A stretch of DNA of 64,000 bases from Rhipidocladum racemiflorum (GCA_036346355.1 CM070584.1:26878039-26942038); one strand, 5' to 3'. Numbered from the stretch's first letter, positions 11,991 to 23,287 are shown. The notes: generated from the letters alone by a model not told the origin. Numbers and translations: made by a program.

Positions 11991-12059
11991 CGAGTCAACC
12001 ATGTCACCGCAGATGCACTGCAAAATGCTACGACGTAAATCGGGTAAGTTACTTGTTAA

Positions 12060-12410
12060 CTCGGCACTGCACAGCTTTTGTTTGACTCGAGCTTCGCATT
12101 CGCTTGTTTCGCAAGGCTTTGCTACTAGAAATGACTTGAGAATTGCAAGACTTAAGTGCATGCTTTTAGTTCAAACCCACAGTTCGAACTCCGAACGGAA
12201 GTAGGATGTTCCGGGTGAGAATCCTAATAGATGGAATAGAGTTCCTAGCAAACCTTATAATTTTGGAGACCCGGACCTTAGATGTTATATTGGGAATGGA
12301 TTGGTTATCCAAGCACAAGGTCGTATTGGATTGTGGACGAAGGACTATCTCGCTGAGAGCCCGTGTGGGAAGAAAGTGGAATTTCAAGCCATCATGCGGT
12401 TAGAGATGGA
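12060..12410 (+). pseudogene. Aspartic protease region, chromovirus copy B
   Basis: The DSGAS catalytic segment near 12075 is again broken, with two bases missing compared with the expected codons. Downstream RILIDGIEFLANLIILETR and DVILGMDWLSKH at 12215-12320 are intact in one 65-codon frame. The next frame (from 12363) leads into the RT. Confidence 0.8.
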
Positions 12411-12419
12411 CAGTTGATG

Positions 12420-13330
12420 GTTAACAAAGTACCAAGGCAATCAAAGATAGAGGATGTCCCAAGAGTGAATGAGTACCCGATGTTTTTCGAAGATCTACCT
12501 GGTATGCCGCAGACAGGACATAGAGTTTGTAATAGAGCTTGTACTGCACAAAGACCGATAGCAAAGAGACCCTATCGGATGTCTACCGAGGAGTTGGTAG
12601 AAATGAAGAAACAAATAGAAGAGTTAATGGAGAAAGGATTTATCGTAATCGAAGTTCGTCAGCCGTGGGGAGCACCGCTTTTGTTTGTCAAGAAGAAGGA
12701 CGGGAGTTTCAGGATGTGCATTGACTACCGTGCACTCAATGAAGTCACCGTGAAGAATAAGTATCCGCTACCCAGGATTGATGATTTGTTTGATCGCTTA
12801 AGAGGAGCCGGAGTTTTCTCCAAGATTGATCTCGAGATCGATACCATCGCTTGAAGATCCGATCGTAAGATATTCAAGATCGCATTCTCGCCAAGATATG
12901 GACATTACGAGTTTACTGATTATGTCCTTTGGGCCGATTTAATGCGCCAAATTTTATTTCATGAATATGATGAATAAGGTGTTCATGGAATATTTGGACA
13001 AGTTTGTCGTCGTGTTCATAGACGATATCCTAATCTACTCCAAGATGTAGGATGAACATGCCGAACACTTAAGGCGAGTTTTGGAAAAGTCGAGGAACAA
13101 AGCAACTTTTCGCCAAGTTCAAAGTGTGATTTTTGGAAGGACAAGGTGGAGTTTCTTGGACATGTAATGACCGCAGAGGGAGTCGCCGTAGATCCAAGCA
13201 AAGTAGAAGCTGTGTTACATTGGGAACAGCCGAGGACTGTGACCCAGATTCGGAGTTTCCTTGGAATGGCAGGATACTACCGCCGTTTCATTGAAGGCTT
13301 TTCGACAATCGCGAAACCTCTTACGCAATT
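12420..13330 (+). pseudogene. Reverse transcriptase, chromovirus copy B, truncated
   Basis: A long clean stretch 12363-12854 gives RMSTEELVEMKKQIEELM, then GAPLLFVKKKDGSFRMCIDY and LPRIDDLFDRLRG. The frame shifts at KIDL. The FIDDILIYSK catalytic box is at 13015-13044, and FLGMAGYYRRFIEGFS closes the thumb at about 13256-13305. Homology to copy A stops at about 13330, where an inverted LTR end is joined, so RNase H, integrase and the 3' LTR of copy B are missing. Confidence 0.88.
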
Positions 13331-13954
13331 GCTGAAAACGGCGGTGGCTTTGGCTCGGTGGGTTAGGGCTACGGGTGCGCACGGAAGAGAGGAACACGAT
13401 GGCGGCGGCACATTAAATAGGTGTCTCGGCTTCCGTGAAAACCGCAAAAACCAAGGTCCACCCGGCTGCGGCGGCGGAGTCCGAACGAGACTCGGATTGG
13501 GCGACGTGGCGCAACGCTGGCCGTTGGATATCGATCCAACGGTCACGCGGCTAGGGTTCAGTTGGCTCGGGCGCGACGTGGTTGGACCGAACCACGTGGC
13601 GCTGGCCAAGCTCGGTCGAACTTCGGACTGGTCCGACGGCCCTGGCCGCTTGAACAAGATACTAACCCACTCGGCTATTTTCCAGCGATTTAATATTCCA
13701 AATAATTTCTACAAATTCAAATAATTCAAGAAAAATTGCAAAATAATCAGAAAAATTCTGGAAAATACTTTGAGACAATCTGGACTCAAATAAAATATTT
13801 CCAACAAAATTTTATTTAAAACTTTTAATTCTTTAATTATTTCAAAAGGGAATAAATTCAAATTAAATACAAATAAATTCCAGAAAAATCCAAAAATTCA
13901 CCAAAGTGCAAAATTTCATTTAAATTCATGAAAAGCAAAAATTGGGGTGATACA
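13331..13954 (-). mobile_element. Inverted chromovirus LTR 5' end
   Basis: Read on the minus strand from 13954 it starts TGTATCACCCC, then follows the AT-rich start of the chromovirus LTR and its GC-rich section with the GTTGGAT palindrome at 13521-13542. Only the first 620 or so bases of an LTR are present, fused head-on to the RT of copy B. The junction leaves a chimeric open frame (13146-13724) that runs from RT thumb into antisense LTR; it is almost certainly not a gene. Confidence 0.85.
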
Positions 13955-15060
13955 GTTCTTTCCCACACACTATCTACAAATGAAAATTTTCATGATATGC
14001 AGTTGGTTTGAGTTGAATTAATACCGTAGCGTGTAGCACTGCATGGCCCCAACAGTTGATGGATAGCTTACTATTCTGTAAGAGTAACCAATTAATATGT
14101 CTTATTCTTTTAAATAATGATTCTGCAAGGACATTTTAAGTGTGGACATGAGGTACAAATGCTCTACATTAATTCTTAGAGCCATACAATAACCATTAAA
14201 TGCCTTTAAGGTAAACTTGCCAACATTATCCATTTGAATGGGACTTGATCCTTTCTTCTAGAAAGGATGCTCTTAATTTAAAATTTTGGGCAATTAATTT
14301 AGCAAAAGCATGGTTCCTAGTAGATAAGAGATATACATGGGACCATCTAGTAGAAGTATCTATTAGTACCATAAAGTATCTGAAGGGGCCCAATAAAGGT
14401 TGGATAGGTCCATAGATATCACCTTGAATTCTCTTTATGAAATTATTCTTTCCTAACGTTTAGATAAGAAGGTCTAACTATGAGCTTTCCTTTAGCATAA
14501 GTAGGGTATAATAAATCTTCAGGTTTAGGAAAGTTTGTAGTCATTATGCTATGGCCAATATAATTATTTATTATTCTTTGCATCATATTCAACACAAGAT
14601 GACCCAGTCAATCATGCCAGATCTTAAATATTTTTAGATTTTAAGTATAGCTATGATGGCAACATAAACTTCAGATTTTATATATGTATAATATAACCCG
14701 GAGGAGAAGGAAGGATGTTTTTCAACCACACGTTTATTACACCTGTTAAATTTTGTCATGAGTAGGTATTCTATACCATCCTTATTTCTATGTCCATATA
14801 GAAGCCATTCAGATAGATGTCTTTAAAACTTAATAGAGTATGACTGGACTCATGGTACAATAGGGCATTCTCTATTATTATATGAGTATGCATAGGGAGA
14901 ACTATGATAACTCTTCCAGTGCCAACTATTAGGGCATTGCTTCTGGCGATGGTCATAATATTTCTAGTTTCTTAGTCAAAATTTAAAAATATTTAGTCTC
15001 TTTAACAAATTGAATTTGTGGTGCAACTGTCTAAATGACATATTTTCTCTTCTACCATTG
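13955..15060 (-). pseudogene. Ty1/copia protease-integrase remnant
   Basis: Minus-strand translation gives, in order: a protease-like stretch (DSCTTNSI in place of the DSG centre) near 15030; NALIVGTGRVIIVLPMHTH and HTLLSFKDIYLNGF at about 14790-14950; a GAG-pre-integrase stretch (IWHD-LGHL) near 14615; then the integrase core GDIYGPIQPLLGPFRYFMVL and IDTSTRWSHVYLLSTRNHAF at about 14310-14425. Later pieces read WGHAVLHATVLIQLKPTAYH near 14005-14050. Many stops and one-base shifts break it. The motif style is that of the Angela/BARE/RIRE1 copia lineage (recalled, not searched). RT and LTRs are absent. Confidence 0.85.
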
Positions 15061-15329
15061 AATTATCAACTATTCTATATTAAACAAATGGATTTAATCA
15101 AACAATTATTACATCAGAAACATATTGTAAAAATATAGAACAAACATAACATAATTTATTTAATTCAAATGATAATCACTCAACAAGAGGGTAGACTAAT
15201 GTTCATACAGGAACTAGGACTAAACTGATAAGGAGATTCATAAGGAATATGTGAGATCGACTAGCAAAGCAAAGTAGTAGTTAGGAGACTAATCCAGATC
15301 TCCATATGACTAGCAAAGCAAAGTAGTAC
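15061..15329. other. Non-coding spacer with 21-bp direct repeat
   Basis: No gene is visible. A 21-base unit beginning GACTAGCAAAGC occurs at 15259-15279 and again at 15308-15328, the second copy abutting the start of an LTR fragment at about 15330. It may be a filler duplication made during end joining. Confidence 0.6.
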
Positions 15330-16496
15330 TAGAGTTTGATAAATAGTTTTCGACCGGGGCATGTGGCAAGAATGATCGGGTGGGCCAGTTGTGGCACCGG
15401 GAACGTTGTGTTGGTTCTTCGGGTAGTCTTGCCCTAGTCACCCTAAGGACTTAACCTTGCAAGCCTTTGAACTGAGTCAAGCGTGCAACCACATGTCTGT
15501 ATTGGGACAGACCTAGTTGATTAAGTTGCTAATAACGTACCTGTGGGACCTCAGGATGTCAACTACACCCTTTGTGTAGTTGTACGGAGGAGCGTACCGG
15601 GGCTGCGGCCAGGTACCCATCTAACGGTGGATTGGCCTAAACTTCGCCTTCGCTAAGGGAAGGGTTAGTGTGCAATCACCGGGGAGGACCACTTGTACTG
15701 TTAGAAGTTTCCGAAAGACTTTGTTACGGAAACTCGCCTTTGTGGTGTTTGGCTGTATCCTGTGGGTAAAGTGCATAACCTCTGCAGAGTGTAAAATCTA
15801 TTCGAACAGCCGTGTTCGCGGTATTGGACATCGCTCGGGAATTACAGTTAAGGTTTAGACTTTCTCAAAAATAACTTGGACTTGAAAGGTTTGGTCTGGT
15901 TTAATAATGACGTTAATGGAAATGTGGATTAGGATTGGGAAAGATGTTTATTAAACTTCTGAAAAAGTTATTGATGCCTTACTCGTTCTACTGCTTTCGA
16001 ATCTACTTATGATACTTGTTAAATGTTGTTTACTGCAAATATACCTTGAGCCACTCCTTTGTATTATGCCATGCATGTAGTATATTAGCTGCATTCTGTG
16101 AATGACTTGCTGAGTACCAAGTACTCACCCTTGACGCAATACAACACCAGTTGAAGAAGAATCTACACCAGCTTTGGAGGAGGAGCTTCCAGAGGAACCG
16201 TCTAACTAGGGAGCGAGCCCAGTCAGTTGCCTGTGGTATACTGGATGGCGCCACGATGTTATCTTATTTTTCCGCTGCTATTATTTCTCTTTTATTAAGT
16301 TTCGCCCTGCGAGGCGTATATTTGTAACTTGACCTTAAGGTCAAGCAACCAGGTTGATTATCTAATTAAAGTACTTCATTAGTATCGAGTGGTATGATTG
16401 TGATATTTACCAATGTTGAGACTGTGTGCACTAGCGCGTTCCTGGACTAGTGCTGAATACATAGAGGGTCCGGATTTGCAGATTCGGGTCCCGACA
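15330..16496 (+). mobile_element. Chromovirus LTR fragment (3' third)
   Basis: It begins inside the LTR (TTTGATAAATAG, matching the region at 17418) and runs to the LTR end GGTCCCGACA. It contains the GAGTACCAAGTACTCACCC block typical of this LTR family. It is more diverged from the 1-10384 copies than they are from each other, so it is an older insertion. The upstream part is missing. Confidence 0.85.
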
Positions 16497-18575
16497 CAAA
16501 CTGTGCGCCGGGTCCATGAACCCGAGGCGACGTGGCGGCTCCTGGTTGGTCCACGTGTCACTCCTGACGCAATAAATGAATTTCCAAAAAGAAAATGATT
16601 TATTAATTCGAATAATTGATATCAGAATTTGTTTCAAACTTCAAACGCTTATAACTTTTGCATTTTAACTCCGATTTGAGTGATTCAAATTTCTAAATTT
16701 GTATAAAATTGAGATATACCTAATGATGAATTTTATTTAATTTTTGGACTAAAGTTTTTCTCTGTAATATTATTTAATTGATTATTTAAACTTTAAATGC
16801 TTGTAACTTTTGCATTTGAACTCCGAATTTGACGATTCCAGTTTCTAAAAATTCATAAATTTATGCTCTCTCTGTTTATGAAGTTTATTTGGATGTTTGG
16901 ATACTTTTTGTCTAATGTTTATTTATTATTTGCTGTTTGCACGCTTTACGAGTAGACGTTGAAGTGCCCGAGGGCTTCGAAGGTGAAGTGTTGACCCAGG
17001 AGCCAGCTCAGGACCAAGAACAAGTACTCTTTGAAGGCAAGTTGTGCTTTGACCATGTTGATTCCATTTTCAAATTAATTTGGTTTTAACTATTGCATGC
17101 TAGTTTAATTAGAAAATACTTTATTTAATTCCGGGGAAATAGATAAATGCCAAATTGCTGTATGACACCTTGGTTAATTAAATAGGTGTCATGACCCCTT
17201 GTCACCCTAGTTGAGAGGTTTAAATAGTTGGACATTATTAAATTGCCAACATGGGAATTTAGATCGTTGTAGTATATTGCTTAGACCTGCTACGTGCTCA
17301 TGACATGATTTTGGACAATCAAATGTTAATATTGACTTAATGACATATTGAACCTGTTTTGGAAAGGTATCATGTGTTGTGATGTTGATGGCACGTGGTG
17401 CATGGTAATCAACTAGGGTTTGATAAATAGTTTTCGACCGGGGCATGTGGCAAGAATGATCGGGTGGGCCAGTTGTGGCACCGGGAACGTTGTTTTGGTT
17501 CTTCGGGTAGTCTTGCCCTGGTCACCCTAAGGACTTAACCTTGCAAGCCTTTGAACTGAGTCAAGCGTACAACCACATGTCTGTATTGGGACAGACCTAG
17601 TTGATTAAGTTGCTAATAACGTACCTGTGGGACCTCAGGATGTCAACTACATCCTTTGTGTAGTTGTACGAGAGCGCATCGGGCCGCGCCAGTACCCATC
17701 TAACGGTGGATTGGCCTAAACTTCGCCTTCGCTAAGGGAAGGGTTAGTGTGCAATCACCGGGGAGGACCACTTCTACTGTTAGAAGTTTCCGAAAGACTT
17801 TGTTACGGAAACTCGCCTTTGTAGTGTTTGGCTGTATCCTGTGGGTAAAGTGCATAACCTCTGCAGAGTGTAAAATCTATTCGAATAGCCGTGTCCGCGG
17901 CATTGGACATCGCTCGGGAATTACAGTCAAGGGTTAGATTTTCTTGAAAATAACTTGGACTTGAAAGGTTGGGTTTGGTTAATAATGATGTTGATGGAAA
18001 TGTGGATTAGGAGTGGGAAAGACGTTTATTTAGCTCCTAGAAAAGTTATTGATGCTTTACTCGTTCTACTGCTTTCGAATCTACTTATGATACTTGTTAA
18101 ATGCTGTTTACTGCAAATAAACCTTGAGCTATTCTTTTGTATCAAGCCATGCATATAGTATATTAGCTTGCATTCTGTGCATGACTTGCTGAGTACCAAG
18201 TACTCACCCTTGCCGCAATACAACACAAGTTGAAGAAGAATCTACACCAGCTTTGGAGGAGGAGCTCCCAGAGGAACCGTCTAACTAGGGAGCGAGCCCA
18301 GTCAGTTGCCTGTGGTATACTGGATGGCGCCACGATGTTATCTTATTTTTCCGCTGCTATTATTTCTCTTTTAATAAGTTTCGCCCTGCGAGGCGTATAT
18401 TTGTAACTTGACCTTAAGGTCATGCAACCAGTTTGATTATCTAATTAAAGTACTTTATTAGTATCGAGTGGTATGATTGTGATATTTACCAATGTTGAGA
18501 CTGTGTGCACTAGCGCGTTCCTGGACTAGTGCTGAATACACAGAGTGTCCGGATTTGCAGATTCGGATCCCGACA
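16497..18575 (+). mobile_element. Second chromovirus LTR fragment fused to the first
   Basis: It starts within an LTR just before the TGACGCAATAA block (compare 8381) and runs to the terminal CCCGACA. It lacks the first ~1.3 kb of a full LTR. It is joined directly to the end of the preceding LTR fragment with no internal domain, so two LTR ends sit in tandem in the same direction. ORFs within it are chance frames shared by all LTR copies. Confidence 0.85.
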
Positions 18576-19688
18576 GTCTCCCCTTATCCAAGTTAAGAAA
18601 GCTTGATCTAATCAAGCTGGCTCCATGCGCAAATGAGCCTTCCCTCGATCACTCGTGGTAGCTCTTCCCCGCTCTGGGTAGGCGAGTTCCTTGCCTTCAC
18701 AAATACCAGGCCTTCTCACAATCTCCTTTGAGTAGGTCACCGATTCTCCCACCTCCAAGCCGTCTAGGAAGCGGCAACCTCCAAGAGAATAGAGTCATGA
18801 CGCTTGCTTGAGACTGCTTCATGTGTCTAATTGGCTGAAAGAGTGAAGTGCACACTTGCATTCTTTTGACACTCTCAAAGAGTGAATTTAATGCACAAGG
18901 GGGAGAAGAAACTTGCTAGAGATCACAATATCATCAATCAGTGTCTGAAAAGCTCTAGAGATGCAGGTACGGGGGGTTATTTATAGCCTACACAAAAAAA
19001 ATTCCAACCGTTGGAGGCGAAATCCTAAAAAATTCAGCATTTGCGGTACTATCGGCGTGCAAAGCCCAGTCGTTCCGCTCCAAGCCCAATAGTCGGATTT
19101 GAACATTAAATGTGGTAGGTAAAAGCTGTTATAGGAAATCTGGTACTACCAACGAACATTGAGCGCAACTACAGATATTTGAAGCAAGATCGGCTCAAAA
19201 ACGGGTCATCTCTGTAATTTAACTACCGTTATATAATTTGTGGTACTACCGAACTCTGGTATTACCAACTATTATATTGTAGTAGTACTGGCCTTCAAAA
19301 TACAGAGATCCTGCTCAAAAAACCTCTTTTTGTAAAATAACTACCACTTGATTTTTTGGTACTACCTACTTCCGGTAGTTCTGTTTTTTGTACTGCGGTA
19401 GCTTTGGCTATAGAAAATTAGCAAAAAGGAGTGTTTCTGTTAAATAACTACCTTTCAAATGCTCGGTACTACCGCTTTGCGGTAGTACCTCATTTTGTAC
19501 TGTAGTACTGCTAGCCTAAAGAGAAAATATTGAACACAAAATGTCCCTATCTGGATATTAACTACCGCCAAGTAAAACCTGGTACTACCGCGCTTGCAGT
19601 AGTACCGCATTTTGATTTGCGGTACTGTCGGTTTTACTGAGAATGCAAAACTCTCTTTGAATCCCAAGACCAAATGCAACTATATATG
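18576..19688 (-). mobile_element. SIRE/Maximus-like copia LTR fragment
   Basis: It resembles the LTR at 30946-32321 on the minus strand: the CCGTCTAGGA...CCTCCAAGAG block is at about 18760 and a TATAAATAA box (minus) at 18977-18985. From 19050 to 19640 it carries many copies of GGTACTACCG and its complement. The right end abuts the Tat LTR start at 19689 and the left end abuts a chromovirus LTR, so neither end is demonstrably native. Confidence 0.65.
18977..18985 (-). promoter_or_regulatory. TATA box in SIRE-like LTR
   Basis: TATAAATAA on the minus strand, in the orientation expected for transcription of the SIRE-like LTR. Confidence 0.5.
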
Positions 19689-20457
19689 TGTTAGCACCCA
19701 AATTTGGTGACAAATAGTAAGTTGATGCGAATTAGGATTCAGCGTTGGAAACTGAGTTCATGGAGAAAGCCGATATGGTTTCGGATTTAGAAAAGCCAAC
19801 ACGGTTTCGGATTGAGGTGTCACGATTGTATAGTATGGAGTCTATTGAAAAGGGAAACCGAGGCCGATATGGGTAAGATTAGAGATACGACCGCGCCTAG
19901 GATTGCAAGAAGAGATCGAGGTTGATACGGGCGGCCGAAGAGACCAAGACGGACACGATCGAGCTAGAAGTTATAAAAGGGGACGATAGGCTACGTTAGA
20001 TAGATGGAATCATCTACACAAACTAGTCTACACCTTTTTCTTTTACATATAATAGACACTTAGCTTGTAATCTTTCCTCTGTAATACACATTGATCAATA
20101 AAGTTTAGCATCGCCGATTGTTGATCTTTGTTGCGTTACACCAAATCAGGTTTAGTTTTTCTCCGATCTTGTTGTGCATCGTCTTTTTCGAGAGAAACTG
20201 CCTTTTACGCATCTAATCGACTCTATCGAGTTGATTAGATTTACTGTTTACCGCGATCTGCATCGGCTTGTGTTGACCGATCATATATATTCATTGTCGA
20301 AAGACAGATCGGTTTCATAGTAGATTTCACAGATACTCGTCCCTCTTGCTTATTGTAGGATCAAATCGGCTGGTACGCTTGCGACCCAAACATTGAACCC
20401 GGTGTTCGCGTGTGTTGGAGGCCATTAACCCTTCGTCAAGTTTTTGGTGCCAACACA
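19689..20457 (+). mobile_element. 5' LTR of Tat-clade gypsy element
   Basis: It starts TGTTAGCACCCAAATTTGG and ends in CCAACACA five bases before a primer-binding-like TGGCACGCC. A TATAAAAG box lies at 19972-19979. The length of about 770 bases and the downstream gag, dual RNase H and antisense ORFs place it in the Tat clade. No matching 3' LTR was found in the window, so the element's right end is lost. Confidence 0.8.
19972..19979 (+). promoter_or_regulatory. TATA box of Tat LTR
   Basis: TATAAAAG at 284 bases into the LTR, plus strand, suitable for genomic RNA transcription. Confidence 0.6.
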
Positions 20458-20461
20458 CTTT

Positions 20462-20480
20462 TGGCACGCCTAGTGGGACC
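20462..20480 (+). other. Primer binding site of Tat element
   Basis: TGGCACGCCTAGTGGGACC follows the LTR closely and has the form seen after LTRs of many grass gypsy elements. The exact tRNA is not assigned. Confidence 0.65.
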
Positions 20481-20494
20481 GATACAAGTAAAGC

Positions 20495-20922
20495 ATGGCA
20501 TCAACGAGGAAACCTATGGCGACCTCCGACGTCAAATCCGACGCAATAATCACGTCAATAATGCCCGATTTGATGCTAAAACAAAGAAAGGAAGTCGAAG
20601 ATCAGAAGGCAGCGTTTGAGCATATGGTGCTAAGCTGCTACCAGAAGACATGGCGCGGCGTCAAGCAGATGATAGCGTTACCGACAGTCAGTTTCGTCAA
20701 CAAGGATGCTTCCGATGCCATCGAGAACACCCCAGTAAGCCGATATTTGCCCACCCAAGCAGAACTATCGGATATGATTAATCAGTTCATAAATTGAGCG
20801 TTACTAAATCAGTCATCGGCCCTAGTGACCACACTTAGGATGTTGATATCTAATAGTGTCAAAGAGGTGGCGCAAGAACTCGTAGCGGCTGGTTCACTTT
20901 TCGAGCCATCGCATCCTGATGA
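20495..20922 (+). pseudogene. Tat gag, N-terminal part
   Basis: The ATG at 20495 starts MASTRKPMATSDVKSDAIIT and stays open to 20795 (DMINQFIN). After a stop it continues as SALVTTLRMLISNSVKEVAQ in another frame. This resembles the helical N-terminal region of Tat gag polyproteins. The reading ends at about 20922, where an unrelated LTR fragment is inserted, and the gag resumes at about 21829. Confidence 0.65.
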
Positions 20923-21828
20923 GGACATCACTACCATGGATACGGCCATACTTACAAACCCAATGGAAACCAACAATATCATACAAGGGCCAATTACTCG
21001 AGCTCGGGCACGACAATTCAATTACCAGGTGAATGCGTTCCTCGGGTTGCATACAGATAATTTAATGAATGGAATGCTATTTAATCCTCGTGATGATTTT
21101 ATTGTCCTTAGGAACCAAGGAGAAGGACTTCCAAACATCAAGCATGAAGCCAATTCTTCCGGTGCACAAGTTATACTTGGATTCGGCCTCCGGGACAGCA
21201 CCAACTTAAAATGACCATAACTTTTGATCCACAAGGGTGTTTGGGGTCTATGAGTACTCGGTTTGAAAGGTTTCGACGCCCTCTTCCAACGGATCCGACT
21301 TTATCCCTAAATTCCGTCCGAGTCGACGGAATCTGCAAAACAATTGGCGCCACTTTTCCAAATCGAGAAGACGTGGGCTTTGGGCCTTGTAATAGAGTTG
21401 TAGTTGGTATCCTAACGCTTTGGACGTGTTTCCCACGCCTACCTCTTATAAATAGCCAGACATCGGCTCCTTAGGGTTTTGGGTTTTATTTGATTAGTTT
21501 AGCCAAGTGCAAACTTGATCCTCGCGAGTTAGCCGACACCACCTTGTCAAGATCGTCAACAAGACTCCACTTTGTTTCGCTTCCAGTTTTATCCGCAATT
21601 TCAGATTGCTTATCCTATTGTTCTTGCTTGTTCTTCGGTTGCTTGCAGGAATTGAACTTCGTGTTCAGGTTGATCGTGCCCACGGCAAGATCAATAACCC
21701 GCTGGAGTTGGTTTAGCGATTGCTAAGGCGCATCGTCGTTGTACGGTGTAGTCGGATCGTCAAAATCGACTCTAACAAATCGATCGTGTGTTTCTCATCG
21801 AAAGATCGGGACACCCATAGTGCCATCA
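20923..21828 (+). mobile_element. Inserted gypsy 3'-tail plus LTR fragment
   Basis: It begins GGACATCACTACCATGG and encodes the polyprotein tail GPITRARARQFNYQVNAFLG (about 20985). It then carries LTR sequence with TATAAATA at 21447-21454 and ends near GATCGGGACACCCA. A related copy lies inverted at 57609-58517, where a primer binding site follows the LTR end. Both copies begin at the same base of the element. The host gag reading is interrupted here, which shows insertion rather than native sequence. Confidence 0.7.
21447..21454 (+). promoter_or_regulatory. TATA box of inserted LTR fragment
   Basis: TATAAATA preceded by CTCT and followed by a pyrimidine-rich leader; the inverted copy has TATATATA at the matching place near 57993. 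Confidence 0.5.
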
Positions 21829-22611
21829 CGGCGCCATCACATCCTTTGCCCGCATACCCAGTTTTTTCAATCGGGCGAAGAACCCAGAGTACAAAGCCAA
21901 TGGTTGACATCAAACCATCGGCTATGGTCATGGCACCTGCACTGCCACAGCCGACCGTGATCTTGCCCAAAGGTCCCAGGACAAGCGAGGTCAGGTGGTG
22001 CTACGCCCATACGGATGGCGCTTGGCTAAGTTTCTCATTCGGCCTACTTCAAGGCACACCACCGCAAAGCTTCCTTGGATCGGCTACATAGCCAGTCAGA
22101 AGAGCCCCATACACAGAGCCGGTCCTGGCACAAGACTCTTACCGGGTCGTTACGTACTCAGAGTCCTTCATGCCACTGAAAGAGCCCATAAGGCATCAGC
22201 CTATCGGCTACGAGTCGCTCAGGACCCACTGTAGCCCAGGCCACGATGCCAGCCAGAGTTCACACTTGGGGGCATCACCACGAACCGCCCGAGTTTGCAC
22301 TTGGGGGGCATCATCACGAGCCTGGCCGACAGATGCCTCCAGTACATGTCGCGCCGCCTAGGGGAGCCGACTGGACCGAGGCTATTACAACCGTCCCGAG
22401 GGACCAATTCAGCATACAACCGAGAGGACGAACTCTCAGTTACAGGAAGTCGTATCCCGAATACATCGACAGGATCCCATACCCCAACATGTATAGAGTT
22501 CCCTATTTCACCAAATTTCGGGCAACGATGTGACTACTACCATGGAGCACATCGGGCGCTTCATAGTACAATGCGGGGAGGCTGCGCACTCCGATGGGCT
22601 CAGAGTAAAAC
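21829..22611 (+). pseudogene. Tat gag, middle part
   Basis: It resumes with SHPLPAYPVF. After several frame changes it reaches the gag core (FTKF, then TTMEHIGRF and VQCGEAAHSD at about 22510-22590). This core is typical of Ty3/gypsy retrotransposon gag. It is cut at 22611 by a solo LTR; the next codons are found at 24533 in register. Frames are broken by small indels. Confidence 0.72.
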
Positions 22612-23287
22612 TGTAGGATCGATATAAACGAATATAGCAATCAGAGGGGGGTGAATGATTGCGCGGAAGCTAAAACCAAAATTTTGATCTACTAAAAAAT
22701 CACCCCAATTCGGAACTAAATAATTGCTTCGGATCAAGCAAAAATAGATTGACAAATGTTCGGTAAAACGCGAATTCCCGGAGATCCAACCGTCAGATTG
22801 ATATGAAATTTGAAAACAGGAAACTAGATTCCAATATGAATCTAACAAAAAAGAATCAGCTCGATCAAACTTACGAATCAAAACTTATGAACCTCGCAAG
22901 CTTACTGTGATAGAATATGACGAGAATTGATCTAACATCAATTTCGTGATTAAGCAAAATCTTCAAAAGATTAACCAACTAAACTTTGAGGAACTCTAAA
23001 TCAAAGCCCTAGAAAGGTTTTGGATGGATCGAATCAAGACGAAACTCAAAGAAACAAAGTAGACAAAGAACCAATCTAGAACCAGAACAGATGAGCAAAC
23101 GAAAACCAAAACAGAGAATACTGTAGCAACGCGTGCACTGTAGCTTCGAGATTACTGTAGCATGCAGAGGATCTGGAAGAAATTGATCTTTATTTCTTTT
23201 TGTCTAAAGTACTCCAAACACAAGAGTACATCCCTAAAACCTGGTTCTAGCACAAAATTGCTAAAAAAAATAGGAGACAACCCCTCC

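Noticed and set aside
13146..13724. 192-codon ORF as a novel gene
   Set aside because: It is a chimera of RT thumb and antisense LTR created by a rearrangement junction.
21171..21474. ORFs on both strands around 21.2-21.5 kb as genes
   Set aside because: They lie in LTR sequence that has an inverted counterpart near 58 kb and show no conserved frame.
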